Shown piece by piece: positions 17,644 through 25,884 of a DNA stretch of 64,000 nt. Both the position numbers and the translations under genes were made by a program. The DNA lies in NCBI RefSeq assembly GCF_011299615.1, contig NZ_CP049861.1, positions 310,001 through 374,000 on the forward strand, in the 5' to 3' direction. The stretch is from Erysipelothrix sp. HDW6C. GTDB taxonomy: Bacteria > Bacillota_I > Bacilli_A > Erysipelotrichales > Erysipelotrichaceae. Numbering within the stretch: the stretch's first letter is position 1; each line of letters opens with the position of its first letter. Below the pieces are notes generated by a model. It was given only the letters and a program-made list of their open reading frames with translations, was not told where the DNA came from and made no database searches.

Positions 17644-18249
17644 TTATTTCTTCGGTATTTCAATATAATTATTCATAGTTACAAGTTTGTTTACGACATC
17701 ATAATCCACATCCATAATGTATCCGAGCCCATTGGGTGTAGCGATTTCACGGAATGTATCAAAAGATAGGGGAGCCAAGAACATGAGGAATGTTTTAACG
17801 ATACCTGAATGGCAAACAATCGTCAATGAATCTTCTCGTGCAACTACCATTTCATCAAGAATCGCATTCAACTTTCCAAAAATACGCAATGCAACCTGTG
17901 AGATTGTCTCACCATTTACATGCGGTTGGTTGCGAATATATACTTCATTATAGGGGATATTATCGATTTGATCCCAACGTATATCTTCGTAATCACCAAA
18001 ATGAATTTCACGAAATGCGGGCGACGATTCATTAATTGGTGTTTCATCACCATAAATTAGTTTGAATGTATCAATTGTTCGGACCAAATCAGATGTATAA
18101 TAGCGATCAGTTTTGGGATATGCGTATGTTTCACGATACTCATGTAATTCTTCAATTCCTTTTTCAGAGAGCTTTGTATCACTCCAACCTGTATAGGTTC
18201 CCAAATCATTTCCAATCGTGTAGCCATGTCGTACCAGTACAATTTTCAT
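17644..18249 (-). CDS. Histidine phosphatase (phosphoglycerate-mutase-like)
   Basis: Histidine phosphatase superfamily, branch 1, 201 aa. The N-terminal catalytic motif is VLVRHGYT. The supporting residues are the Arg in YTSDLVRT, the Glu in FREIHFGDYE and the second His in IVCHSGIVKTF. It is probably a broad-specificity or metabolite phosphatase rather than glycolytic GpmA, given its size and lack of the extended mutase loops. A TTG six bases upstream of the ATG is better spaced to AAGGAG, so the true start may be 18255. Confidence 0.88.
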   Translation of the reverse strand: MKIVLVRHGYTIGNDLGTYTGWSDTKLSEKGIEELHEYRETYAYPKTDRYYTSDLVRTIDTFKLIYGDETPINESSPAFREIHFGDYEDIRWDQIDNIPYNEVYIRNQPHVNGETISQVALRIFGKLNAILDEMVVAREDSLTIVCHSGIVKTFLMFLAPLSFDTFREIATPNGLGYIMDVDYDVVNKLVTMNNYIEIPKK

Positions 18250-18317
18250 AGTCAATCAAATCTCCTTCTGTACTATTCTAACTCATTTTCCTACTGGATA
18301 CCAATTCTAAGAAAGAC

Positions 18318-18352
18318 TTAAAAAGTCACAGTCTGTTTTGGACTGTGACTTT
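18318..18352 (-). terminator. Terminator of metG
   Basis: AAAGTCACAGTC (18322-18333) pairs with GACTGTGACTTT (18341-18352), with T residues after it on the minus strand. It ends 3 bases after the metG stop. Confidence 0.88.
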
Positions 18353-18354
18353 CA

Positions 18355-20286
18355 TTAACTAATTTGTGTTCCGTTAGAAACAACACCACCGGATACAAGG
18401 TCCATGCCTTCAGCATCTTTTGCGGCAAGAATCATACCGTGTGACATGACGCCACGCAAGCTAACAGGTTTGAGATTTTCAACTACGACAACCTTACGAC
18501 CCATTAGGTCGTCGACGCTAAAGTGTTCCACAAGACCGCTGACAACTTGAACTTTCTTTGAACCTAAATCCACTTGGACAACGTACAATTTGTCTGCCTT
18601 AGGATGTTTCTCTACTTCAACAATTGTCCCTGTCTTGAGAATCATCTTCTTAAATTCGTCAATTGTAATTTCATCAACAGCTTCGATTTCTTCCAGACTT
18701 GCTGTAGATGGTGTCATTTGCGCTTCGAGTTTCGCAAGTGTCTCTTCTTTATCAAGACGAGAGAAAATAATTTCTGTCTTTTCAATAACAGGATGCCCCA
18801 GTTCAAAGAGACCAAACTGATGTCCTTGTTCGAAACTGCGGTGTTGGGTTTGGATTTGATCCAAAATCTTTACGGCTGTTTCCGGAACAAACGGTTGCAG
18901 TGCGATACCACCTACGCGAATGAGTTCAACAAGATTGTATAAAACAGTTTGAAGACGGCCATGCGATGCTTCCTCTTTTGCGAGTACCCATGGCTGTGTA
19001 TCATCAATATATTTGTTTCCTTTACGGAAAAGCGCGACGATTTCAGAAATTGCGTCGGAAACATGCAATGTTTCCATCTTATGCTCAACATTTGTCATTA
19101 AAGATTTAATCGATGCGATAAGTTCGTCATCAATCGAATCACTCACAGTGTTTACCGTTAAGGTTCCGCCAAAGTATTTATTGACCATTGAAACTGTACG
19201 ATTCACAAGGTTTCCAATTATATTTGCTAAATCTGTGTTAATGCGTTCAATCATCAACTCATTGGTAATATGTCCATCTCGCTCGTATGGCATTTCATGA
19301 AGCATGATATAGCGAACCGGATCAACACCCAGAACTGCGGCAACATCATCGACATATACGGCATTTCCTTTTGATTTGCTCATCTTACTGTCACCAGTAA
19401 GCAACCATGGATGACCAAAGATTTGATCTGGTAACGGAAGATCAAGTGCCATCAAGAGAATTGGCCAGTAAATCGTATGGAATCGAAGAATATCTTTTCC
19501 AATAAGGTGAACATTTGCAGGCCACCACTCGTAGAATTCAGGGGCGTGATTGCCATCTGCATCGTATCCAATGCCTGTAATATAGTTTACAAGGGCATCA
19601 ATCCAAACATAAATGACATGCTCTGCATCAAAATCAACTGGGATTCCCCATTTGAAGCTTGTGCGTGACACGGCAAGATCAAAAAGTGGCTCTTTCAAGA
19701 AGTTCTGTAACATTTCATTCTTACGAGACTCTGGTTGAATAAAACTTGGATTATCCTTAATATGTTGTACCAAACGATCTTGGTAATTACTCATCTTAAA
19801 GAAATACGTTTCTTCTTGCTGACGTTCAATCGTTGCACCACAATCTGGACAGATGCCATTTTCGACTTGGGAGTCCGAATAGAATGACTCATCTGCTTTA
19901 CAGTACCATCCTTCATAGAATCCTTTAAAAAGATCGCCTTGATCAAAAAGTCGCTTGAATATTTTTTGAACTTGCTCTTTGTGGTATGTATCCGTTGTAC
20001 GTATGAAGTGGTCGTACTCCACATTCATCAATGAAAAGAGTCCTTTGATGACATCTGAAATATTATCAACATGTTGTTTGGGTGTAATGCCTGCAGCATG
20101 TGCATATTCTTCAATTTTTTGTCCGTGTTCATCCGTTCCCGTTTGGAAGTATACATTATATCCTTGTTCCCGTTTGAAGCGTGCAATTGCATCTGCCAAA
20201 ACGATCTCATAGACATTGCCAATATGAGGTTTTGCAGATGTATATGCAATCGCGGTTGTTATATAGTAATTGTTTTTATCTTTCAT
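18355..20286 (-). CDS. metG: Methionyl-tRNA synthetase
   Basis: Charges tRNA-Met; class Ia synthetase of 643 aa. It has KPHIGNVYE (HIGH motif), KMSKS in DSKMSKSKGNAV, and a knuckle with one CPDC pair (GICPDCGATIE). The anticodon-binding helical domain is followed by a C-terminal EMAP/Trbp111-type tRNA-binding domain (about 540-643). GGAGG precedes the ATG. Unlike serS here, it has no room upstream for a T-box leader: only about 100 bases separate it from the next terminator. Confidence 0.97.
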   Translation of the reverse strand: MKDKNNYYITTAIAYTSAKPHIGNVYEIVLADAIARFKREQGYNVYFQTGTDEHGQKIEEYAHAAGITPKQHVDNISDVIKGLFSLMNVEYDHFIRTTDTYHKEQVQKIFKRLFDQGDLFKGFYEGWYCKADESFYSDSQVENGICPDCGATIERQQEETYFFKMSNYQDRLVQHIKDNPSFIQPESRKNEMLQNFLKEPLFDLAVSRTSFKWGIPVDFDAEHVIYVWIDALVNYITGIGYDADGNHAPEFYEWWPANVHLIGKDILRFHTIYWPILLMALDLPLPDQIFGHPWLLTGDSKMSKSKGNAVYVDDVAAVLGVDPVRYIMLHEMPYERDGHITNELMIERINTDLANIIGNLVNRTVSMVNKYFGGTLTVNTVSDSIDDELIASIKSLMTNVEHKMETLHVSDAISEIVALFRKGNKYIDDTQPWVLAKEEASHGRLQTVLYNLVELIRVGGIALQPFVPETAVKILDQIQTQHRSFEQGHQFGLFELGHPVIEKTEIIFSRLDKEETLAKLEAQMTPSTASLEEIEAVDEITIDEFKKMILKTGTIVEVEKHPKADKLYVVQVDLGSKKVQVVSGLVEHFSVDDLMGRKVVVVENLKPVSLRGVMSHGMILAAKDAEGMDLVSGGVVSNGTQIS

Positions 20287-20351
20287 AAGAAGCCTCCGCT
20301 TATTTCCTTGTAATTATAGCCTATTTAGTCCGTTCTCACAACTTATCCATT

Positions 20352-20384
20352 AAAAAACTCAGCCATTAGTTTCAGCTGAGTTTT
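20352..20384 (-). terminator. Terminator after the tyrosine phosphatase gene
   Basis: AACTCAGC (20356-20363) pairs with GCTGAGTT (20375-20382), followed on the minus strand by a T run. Confidence 0.85.
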
Positions 20385-20387
20385 GCT

Positions 20388-21155
20388 TTATCCGACGTAG
20401 ATTTCGTTAAGTTTTAGGATATCATCCGCGCTCAATTGTAATACTTCTTGAACGTAGGTATCAAATGTACCATAATCCTCTTCAATGGCACGAAATGCCG
20501 TACCAATGTATTCGGGGTCAACTATCGTGTATCCTCGATAGTTCTCGATTTGTTCTGGAGTAACATCGGGGAATTTTTCCATCATCTTTTCGAGCATTTC
20601 TTGTTGGTTGTCTTTGTTAAGTTCGTTGGTTCGAAGATAATCTTTCATGATATCTTCTTCAGACGCTCCCAAAATTTTGAGTATTTGAGCGGCCGCAAAT
20701 CCTGTTCTGTCTTTTCCGGCAGAACAATGGAAATATACAGCACCTTCTTCATTTAACAGAAGTTCTTTAAAGAATTGACGGTATTCCATTTGAGCATGAT
20801 CATCACGCACTAATTGATTGTTTAATTGACACATGTGGTCATGAGCAACCGTACTTTTCACTTGGTTCATCATACGCATTGGGTCTGCTGTTGTTCGTTG
20901 ACGTCTTCCTAAGATATCAAGGTGTACATATGTCAATCCATCAATCATGTCATTGGGTTGACGGTCTTGCTCATCCAAGGTTCTTAAGTCAATAACAGTT
21001 TTTAGTTCGTATTCATTCAAAAGGCGATTCACTGTTTGCGAATCAAGATGTTCCAACGGTCCACCGCGTAGTAGTTTATGTGGTTTTACATGACCACCAC
21101 TCACTTGAATGCCTCCGATATCTCGGAAGTTTAATATTTTCTTATGCATTTCCAT
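20388..21155 (-). CDS. Tyrosine/serine protein phosphatase
   Basis: Protein of the bacterial Tyr/Ser phosphatase family (DSP-like), 255 aa. The P-loop HCSAGKDRTGFAA (CX5R) carries the nucleophilic Cys, and NFRDIGG near the N-terminus is characteristic of the family. The general acid is probably one of the Asp residues in the LDILGRRQ region. No signal peptide, so cytosolic. AGGAGG precedes the ATG. Members of this family act on phosphoproteins or phosphoinositides; the target here is unknown. Confidence 0.92.
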   Translation of the reverse strand: MEMHKKILNFRDIGGIQVSGGHVKPHKLLRGGPLEHLDSQTVNRLLNEYELKTVIDLRTLDEQDRQPNDMIDGLTYVHLDILGRRQRTTADPMRMMNQVKSTVAHDHMCQLNNQLVRDDHAQMEYRQFFKELLLNEEGAVYFHCSAGKDRTGFAAAQILKILGASEEDIMKDYLRTNELNKDNQQEMLEKMMEKFPDVTPEQIENYRGYTIVDPEYIGTAFRAIEEDYGTFDTYVQEVLQLSADDILKLNEIYVG

Positions 21156-21171
21156 GTCTTTCCTCCTAATA

Positions 21172-21198
21172 GAAAAAATCCCGATTGGCTCGGGATTA
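21172..21198 (-). terminator. Terminator of the Fur-family gene
   Basis: AATCCCGA (21177-21184) pairs with TCGGGATT (21190-21197), with six T on the minus strand side. It overlaps the stop codon. Confidence 0.85.
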
Positions 21199-21594
21199 GT
21201 TTTTGTTTGTACGTTTTTTCAAACACTCTTTACAAATACCCTCAAAAGTCATGTCATGTTCGATAACAAGACACCCGAGTTCTTTTTCAACAAGTGCGTG
21301 GAGATCATCACGATAGTCAATTTCCACATCATCAATACGGTTGCATTCACGGCAACGGAAATGATAGTGATCGTGGAGGTTTTTATCGTAAATAAATCCC
21401 AACTCAGGATGGCGGACACGATTGATGAGTTTCTCAGAAAAGAGCACGTTTAAATTACGGTATATTGTAGCTATACCGATAGATACGCCCCCATCTTTTA
21501 GGGTTGAGTGAATTTGATCAGCGGTCATATGACCCTCTGATGCTTGAATCACTTCTAAAATCTCTTGTCTTTGCTTTGTTAATTTAATACTCAT
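21196..21594 (-). CDS. Fur-family metal or peroxide regulator
   Basis: Ferric-uptake-regulator family, 132 aa. N-terminal winged helix (RQEILEVIQASEGHMTADQIHSTL, then GIATIYRNLNVL). The dimerisation domain has HYHFRCRECNRI and GICKECLKK, giving the two CxxC pairs of the structural zinc site. Histidines in HDHYHF and EHDMTFEG provide regulatory metal ligands. PerR, Fur and Zur cannot be separated by sequence reading alone; PerR is the commonest single paralogue in this group. Single-gene unit. Confidence 0.9.
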   Translation of the reverse strand: MSIKLTKQRQEILEVIQASEGHMTADQIHSTLKDGGVSIGIATIYRNLNVLFSEKLINRVRHPELGFIYDKNLHDHYHFRCRECNRIDDVEIDYRDDLHALVEKELGCLVIEHDMTFEGICKECLKKRTNKN

Positions 21595-21625
21595 ATCATA
21601 TCACCATGTTAATTATAGCATAGAA

Positions 21626-22600
21626 TTAGCGATCACCGTTAAAAATTGAATTTTTAACAACAACATAATCAACTTTGCGAATTGACTCTAAATCACGACC
21701 ACCCGCATAAGATATTGATGATTGTAAGTCTTGTTTCATCTCTAATAATGTATCGGCAAGATTTCCCTTGTAAGGAACAAGAATCTTCTTTCCTTCAACA
21801 TTTTTATGTTCACCTTTTTGGTACTCTGATGCACTTCCGAAGTATTCTTTGTATGTGACACCATCCACATCAACAATTTCACCAGGCGACTCTTCGTGAC
21901 CTGCAAAAAGCGATCCAATCATACAGATTGTTGCGCCAAAACGAATTGATTTTGCAATGTCTCCGTGGTTGCGAATTCCACCATCGGCAATAATTGGTTT
22001 GCGAGCAGCTTTTGCACACCATGCAAGTGCTGATAATTGCCAACCACCTGTTCCAAAACCAGTTTTTAACTTCGTAATACATACCTTACCAGGACCAACA
22101 CCGACTTTGGTTGCATCCGCTCCAGCATTTTCAAGTTCACGAACTGCTTCAGGCGTTGCGACATTTCCAGCAATTACAAAAGTTGCAGGCAAGTGTTTCT
22201 TTATATGTTTAATCATTGATATTACTTGCTCGGAATGTCCGTGCGCAATATCAATAGTAATGTATTCAGGAATGACGTTATCATGCGCGAGTTTCTCAAC
22301 AAAGTCATATTCAGTGTCTTTAACACCAACACTGATGGATGCAAAAAGCCCTTCAGCTTGCATTTCTTTGGTGAAATCGTAGCGACGTCCTTCGTCAAAA
22401 CGATGCATGACGTAGAAGTAGTTATTCTTTGCGAGCCAAAGTGCGACGGTTTCGTCAACGATTGTCTGCATGTTTGCAGGAACAATTGGCATTGCGAAGG
22501 TATGGTTTCCAAATTTTACAGTTGTGTCACATTCTGAGCGACTTTTTACAATACATTTGTTGGGAATTAACTGAATATCTTCGTAGTCAAATATTTTCAT
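21626..22600 (-). CDS. guaC: GMP reductase
   Basis: Converts GMP to IMP with NADPH in purine salvage. Length 324 aa, a TIM barrel of the IMPDH/GMPR family without CBS domains. Motifs: [18 protein letters not shown] with the catalytic Cys and Thr, [18 protein letters not shown] and [15 protein letters not shown]. The size and the loop [21 protein letters not shown] place it with the second bacterial GuaC type. AGGAGATAG precedes the ATG. Confidence 0.95.
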   Translation of the reverse strand: MKIFDYEDIQLIPNKCIVKSRSECDTTVKFGNHTFAMPIVPANMQTIVDETVALWLAKNNYFYVMHRFDEGRRYDFTKEMQAEGLFASISVGVKDTEYDFVEKLAHDNVIPEYITIDIAHGHSEQVISMIKHIKKHLPATFVIAGNVATPEAVRELENAGADATKVGVGPGKVCITKLKTGFGTGGWQLSALAWCAKAARKPIIADGGIRNHGDIAKSIRFGATICMIGSLFAGHEESPGEIVDVDGVTYKEYFGSASEYQKGEHKNVEGKKILVPYKGNLADTLLEMKQDLQSSISYAGGRDLESIRKVDYVVVKNSIFNGDR

Positions 22601-22610
22601 TTTCTATCTC

Positions 22611-23456
22611 CTATTTTTCGTCATGATAATATGCATACAGTTCATTTTTTGAGACTTTATTACGTTTGGCAATTGTTGAAATTGAACGTGAAATTGAATT
22701 TCCTGTTGCAATCTCATCGTCAATTTGGGTAACAAGGCTGCTAAAGTCTATGACACCGATTTCTTGACGCTTGTCGATTACAAGTACAAACTCACCTTTA
22801 ATCACTTCAATAGCTTCAATAACCTCGGAAACAGTGCCTCGTATGAATTCTTCGTGCATCTTTGTAAGCTCACGAACAAGACATATTTGTCTGTCACCGA
22901 GTACATCATACACAATTTCTAATGTCTTTGCTAACTTGTGAACCGATAAATAATAAATTGTCGTCATCGGCAAATCCTTGTTGGTTTCCAACTGTTTCTT
23001 TAGCTGACTTTCCTTGTGTTCAAGAAACCCCATAAAAGCAAATGGTTGAGCTACCAGTCCTGATGCAACGAGGGCATTTAAGAATGCGCTTGGTCCTGAT
23101 ATTGGGACCACATTATAGCCTGCTGCAATTACATCGGTTACTAGAGTTTGTCCAGGATCTGAGATGAGGGGATATCCTGCATCACTAACAAGGGCAATGC
23201 TTTCATGTTCCTTAAATAATTCAAGAATTCCTTGCGCGCTTTCTTTTTCATTATGGGCATGGTGGCTGATTAGTTTTGTCTTTATTTCAAAGTGTTGCAA
23301 TAGTTTACCCGTATTCCGAGTATCTTCTGCTGCGACTACATCGACACTTTTCAATACCTCAATTGCGCGAGGACTCATTTCTTGCAGATTACCGATTGGT
23401 GTCGCAACAAGATAGAGGGTGGGTAGTCCGTTCTTAAAGCTTTGTTGTTTTATCAT
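22611..23456 (-). CDS. rsmI: 16S rRNA (cytidine1402-2'-O)-methyltransferase RsmI
   Basis: Tetrapyrrole-methylase-fold SAM methyltransferase acting on 16S rRNA, 281 aa. Motifs: LYLVATPIGNLQEMSPRAIEVL, AAEDTRNTGKLL, ALVSDAGYPLISDPG and PISGPSAFLNAL. The start at 23456 follows AGGAGGAA; the frame is open for 50 more codons, but that would overlap holB and does not look like the family. It lies 10 bases after holB, as part of tmk-holB-rsmI. Confidence 0.95.
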   Translation of the reverse strand: MIKQQSFKNGLPTLYLVATPIGNLQEMSPRAIEVLKSVDVVAAEDTRNTGKLLQHFEIKTKLISHHAHNEKESAQGILELFKEHESIALVSDAGYPLISDPGQTLVTDVIAAGYNVVPISGPSAFLNALVASGLVAQPFAFMGFLEHKESQLKKQLETNKDLPMTTIYYLSVHKLAKTLEIVYDVLGDRQICLVRELTKMHEEFIRGTVSEVIEAIEVIKGEFVLVIDKRQEIGVIDFSSLVTQIDDEIATGNSISRSISTIAKRNKVSKNELYAYYHDEK

Positions 23457-23466
23457 TGGGTTCCTC

Positions 23467-24408
23467 CTAAAGTACACGGGATTTATGATAGTTAATAAAC
23501 TCATAGCCGAGCTGATCCAAAAGTAGATTCGTGTTGATTCCCGGTCGAATTCGGTCTTTGAGCATGAGCATAATTTTCTTGTAATTGAGTTGTGTTGGTT
23601 CATCAATGTTTGTCACTTTTGCATGGACTGCGCCGTTTGCACTGCTTCCCATCACAACAATCACAATATCCATAAAGAAATCAATATTCTCTTTGTCTAT
23701 TTTCTTGTTTTTGATGCCTTCATGCTGTACGTGAACAACTGCCTCGCGTATTTTTCCTTGATTCAAATAATCAACGAACTCAAACGCGACATCCATAACA
23801 CTCACATAGGCTCCAGATTCAGCAATCACTACCATTTCTTCACTGCTGTTTGATATCCTTGATAAGAGGTAGGCGTCCAGTTCATCAAGTCCTTTGTTGA
23901 GTCCTTCATGGTAAAGTACTTCTTGATCGTGACTCTCAAGTTGTATTAAGAGGCAGCGGGATTTGATTGTTTCAAGAACACGATTGGGTTGGGACGTTGT
24001 CAAGATTGCTGTAATATCACTTTCAGGTTCTTCTAGAAATTTAAGGATACTGTTCATGGCGGAAATACTTGCATTCTCAACGTCTTCAATAATATAGACT
24101 TTATGAGAGTCTTGCTCCATATTTGTTTGGGTAAAGTAATCTTTAAGTGATACGATTTCGTCTTTCTTAATACTCTCGTCACGACTGCTGACGACCTTGA
24201 AATCACCATGTTGGTTGTTCGCAATGCGCTCGCAAACTGAACACGATTGACACGCACCAATTGTTTGTTCACGACACATCAAACTCTGCGCCATATATGT
24301 CGCAAAAGAAAAAGCATCACTTTTTCCAACGACTAGGTATGCATGCGAAACCATATTCTTCTCTTGTTGTTTATGAAATAAGTTTAATGCTTTGGCTTGT
24401 TCTTTCAT
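23467..24408 (-). CDS. holB: DNA polymerase III subunit delta'
   Basis: Clamp-loader subunit, 313 aa. It shows HAYLVVGKSD in place of a strict Walker A, a zinc module (CREQTIGACQSCSVCE), the EDVENASISAMNSILKFLEEPESD strand-helix and TSQPNRVLETIKSRC with the SRC motif. The P-loop is degenerate, which is normal for delta'. Its ATG abuts the tmk stop codon directly. The partner subunit gene dnaX lies in the same window at 53.5 kb. Confidence 0.93.
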   Translation of the reverse strand: MKEQAKALNLFHKQQEKNMVSHAYLVVGKSDAFSFATYMAQSLMCREQTIGACQSCSVCERIANNQHGDFKVVSSRDESIKKDEIVSLKDYFTQTNMEQDSHKVYIIEDVENASISAMNSILKFLEEPESDITAILTTSQPNRVLETIKSRCLLIQLESHDQEVLYHEGLNKGLDELDAYLLSRISNSSEEMVVIAESGAYVSVMDVAFEFVDYLNQGKIREAVVHVQHEGIKNKKIDKENIDFFMDIVIVVMGSSANGAVHAKVTNIDEPTQLNYKKIMLMLKDRIRPGINTNLLLDQLGYEFINYHKSRVL

Positions 24409-25023
24409 CTATAATACGTCCTCAATGATTTTTATTGCTTGTTTTGCGACTGCTTCAACAGTTCTGTTCCCATCAATAACATGAATGCGATCAGGGAAGC
24501 GTTTAATCACTTCTTGATATCCTTCATAGACACGGTTATGGAATGCCTCCCCTGCTAATTCAAGTCGGTCCATGGCACCACGTTTTCCCGTACGTTCCAA
24601 ACCAATGGCCGGATCACAATCGATGAAAATGGTAATATCGGGAAGTCTGTTCTCGATTGCGAACATGTTTAGGTTCCATACGGCATCAATACCAATTCCT
24701 CGAGCGTACCCTTGATATGCCAATGATGAATCAATAAAACGATCACAAAAAACCATCTTACCTGCTTCAAGTGCTGGTAAGATTTTTTCAATTAAATGCT
24801 GACGTCGACTTGCCGCATACAATAACGCTTCGGTACGATCATCCATTTCTGTGTTTACGGGATCCAATATCAGATTGCGAATTTTCTCAGAAATTCCAAT
24901 TCCCCCCGGTTCACGAGTACAGAGCACTTCAATATTCTTTGCCATGAAGTATTCACTCACGTATTTCGTAATTGTTGTTTTCCCACTACCATCTGGTCCT
25001 TCAAATGATATAAATAATCCCAT
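24409..25023 (-). CDS. tmk: Thymidylate kinase
   Basis: Phosphorylates dTMP to dTDP. Length 204 aa. P-loop FEGPDGSGKTT (residues 7-17), the DR motif FCDRFIDSSLAYQGYARG, and a LID region near ERTGKRGAMDRLE. First gene of tmk-holB-rsmI. AGAGGTG precedes the ATG. Confidence 0.96.
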   Translation of the reverse strand: MGLFISFEGPDGSGKTTITKYVSEYFMAKNIEVLCTREPGGIGISEKIRNLILDPVNTEMDDRTEALLYAASRRQHLIEKILPALEAGKMVFCDRFIDSSLAYQGYARGIGIDAVWNLNMFAIENRLPDITIFIDCDPAIGLERTGKRGAMDRLELAGEAFHNRVYEGYQEVIKRFPDRIHVIDGNRTVEAVAKQAIKIIEDVL

Positions 25024-25069
25024 AACGACACCTCTTTTTATTCATTATATCATGCACCCATTCATAAAG

Positions 25070-25098
25070 TTGTTTAAAAAATAGGTTTCCGTTAAAAT
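25070..25098 (+). promoter_or_regulatory. Promoter of the small membrane protein-NUDIX pair
   Basis: TTGTTT at 25070-25075 and TAAAAT at 25093-25098 are separated by exactly 17 bases. The gene starts 28 bases downstream, after an AAGGAG. Confidence 0.6.
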
Positions 25099-25125
25099 AG
25101 GAGAGAGATTAAGGAGTTTTATACG

Positions 25126-25359
25126 ATGAAACTATGGAAAAAAGCATTTACAAGAGCTTCAGAAGATAATATTTATGTAGCAATTTCTTTCTTTTTATTT
25201 GTACTTTTAGTTGTCCACTTTTTCACACGATCACAATGGGCAATTTACGGAATTGGCGTCCTGTTTGTGATTGCAATGATTTATCTTGTTTATCACTACA
25301 TCCAAACCCGAAAGGAAGAAAAAAATGGTAAAAACGTTAAAAAAACAAAGCGAAAATAA
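25126..25359 (+). CDS. Small membrane protein, 77 aa
   Basis: Family not recognised. Two hydrophobic segments, about 17-33 (IYVAISFFLFVLLVVHF) and 40-57 (IYGIGVLFVIAMIYLVYH), are joined by a short loop. A strongly basic tail follows (RKEEKNGKNVKKTKRK). AAGGAG precedes the ATG. Its 3' end overlaps the NUDIX gene by 35 bases in another frame, so the two are likely co-expressed. Confidence 0.7.
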   Translation: MKLWKKAFTRASEDNIYVAISFFLFVLLVVHFFTRSQWAIYGIGVLFVIAMIYLVYHYIQTRKEEKNGKNVKKTKRK

Positions 25360-25858
25360 AAGATACGAAGGGATTATTGTTGACCTTTATAATACCGATT
25401 TTGAAACAGATGCCGGCATTTTCACTGCGGAAGTTTTAAAGCACCCTGGTGGCGCCTGTATTGCAGCAACCCATGACAATGAAACCTTCTATGTTGTTGA
25501 TCAGTTTCGCTTCGGAACGGAGCTTGTTATGACGGAGTTTCCTGCTGGAAAGACAGACCCTGGCGAAGACCCACAAACAGTTGCACTGCGGGAATTACGA
25601 GAAGAGATAGGCTATACGGCACAAACAATTGTCCCATTAGGATTCGTTCACAGTTCACCAGCGTTTTTGAGCGAGACATTGCATCTTTATTATGCGACTG
25701 ATTTAGAATTTGTTGGCCAAGATTTGGATGAAGGTGAGGAATTGCATGTTTATCGACTATCCTTATCCGAAATCGAAGCTCGGATTATGCGAAACGAAAT
25801 AACGGATGCGAAAACTATTGCGCTTGCTTACCGCCTTAAACACTACCTTAATAAATAG
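25325..25858 (+). CDS. NUDIX hydrolase, ADP-ribose pyrophosphatase type
   Basis: Hydrolase of nucleoside diphosphates linked to another moiety, 177 aa. The Nudix box runs from GKTDPGEDPQTVALRE into LREEIGYTA, matching GX5EX7REUXEEXGU. The region before it (FRFGTELVMTEFPAG) and after it (GFVHSSPAFLSETLHLYYA) resemble ADP-ribose pyrophosphatases (NudF). The start at 25325 is placed by AAAGGAAG; an ATG at 25286 lies inside the upstream gene. Confidence 0.92.
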   Translation: MVKTLKKQSENKRYEGIIVDLYNTDFETDAGIFTAEVLKHPGGACIAATHDNETFYVVDQFRFGTELVMTEFPAGKTDPGEDPQTVALRELREEIGYTAQTIVPLGFVHSSPAFLSETLHLYYATDLEFVGQDLDEGEELHVYRLSLSEIEARIMRNEITDAKTIALAYRLKHYLNK

Positions 25859-25860
25859 TT

Positions 25861-25884
25861 AAAGCCCTTAGCGGGCTTTTTTTA
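25861..25884 (+). terminator. Terminator after the NUDIX gene
   Basis: AAAGCCC-TTAGC-GGGCTTT is followed by a T run. Confidence 0.88.
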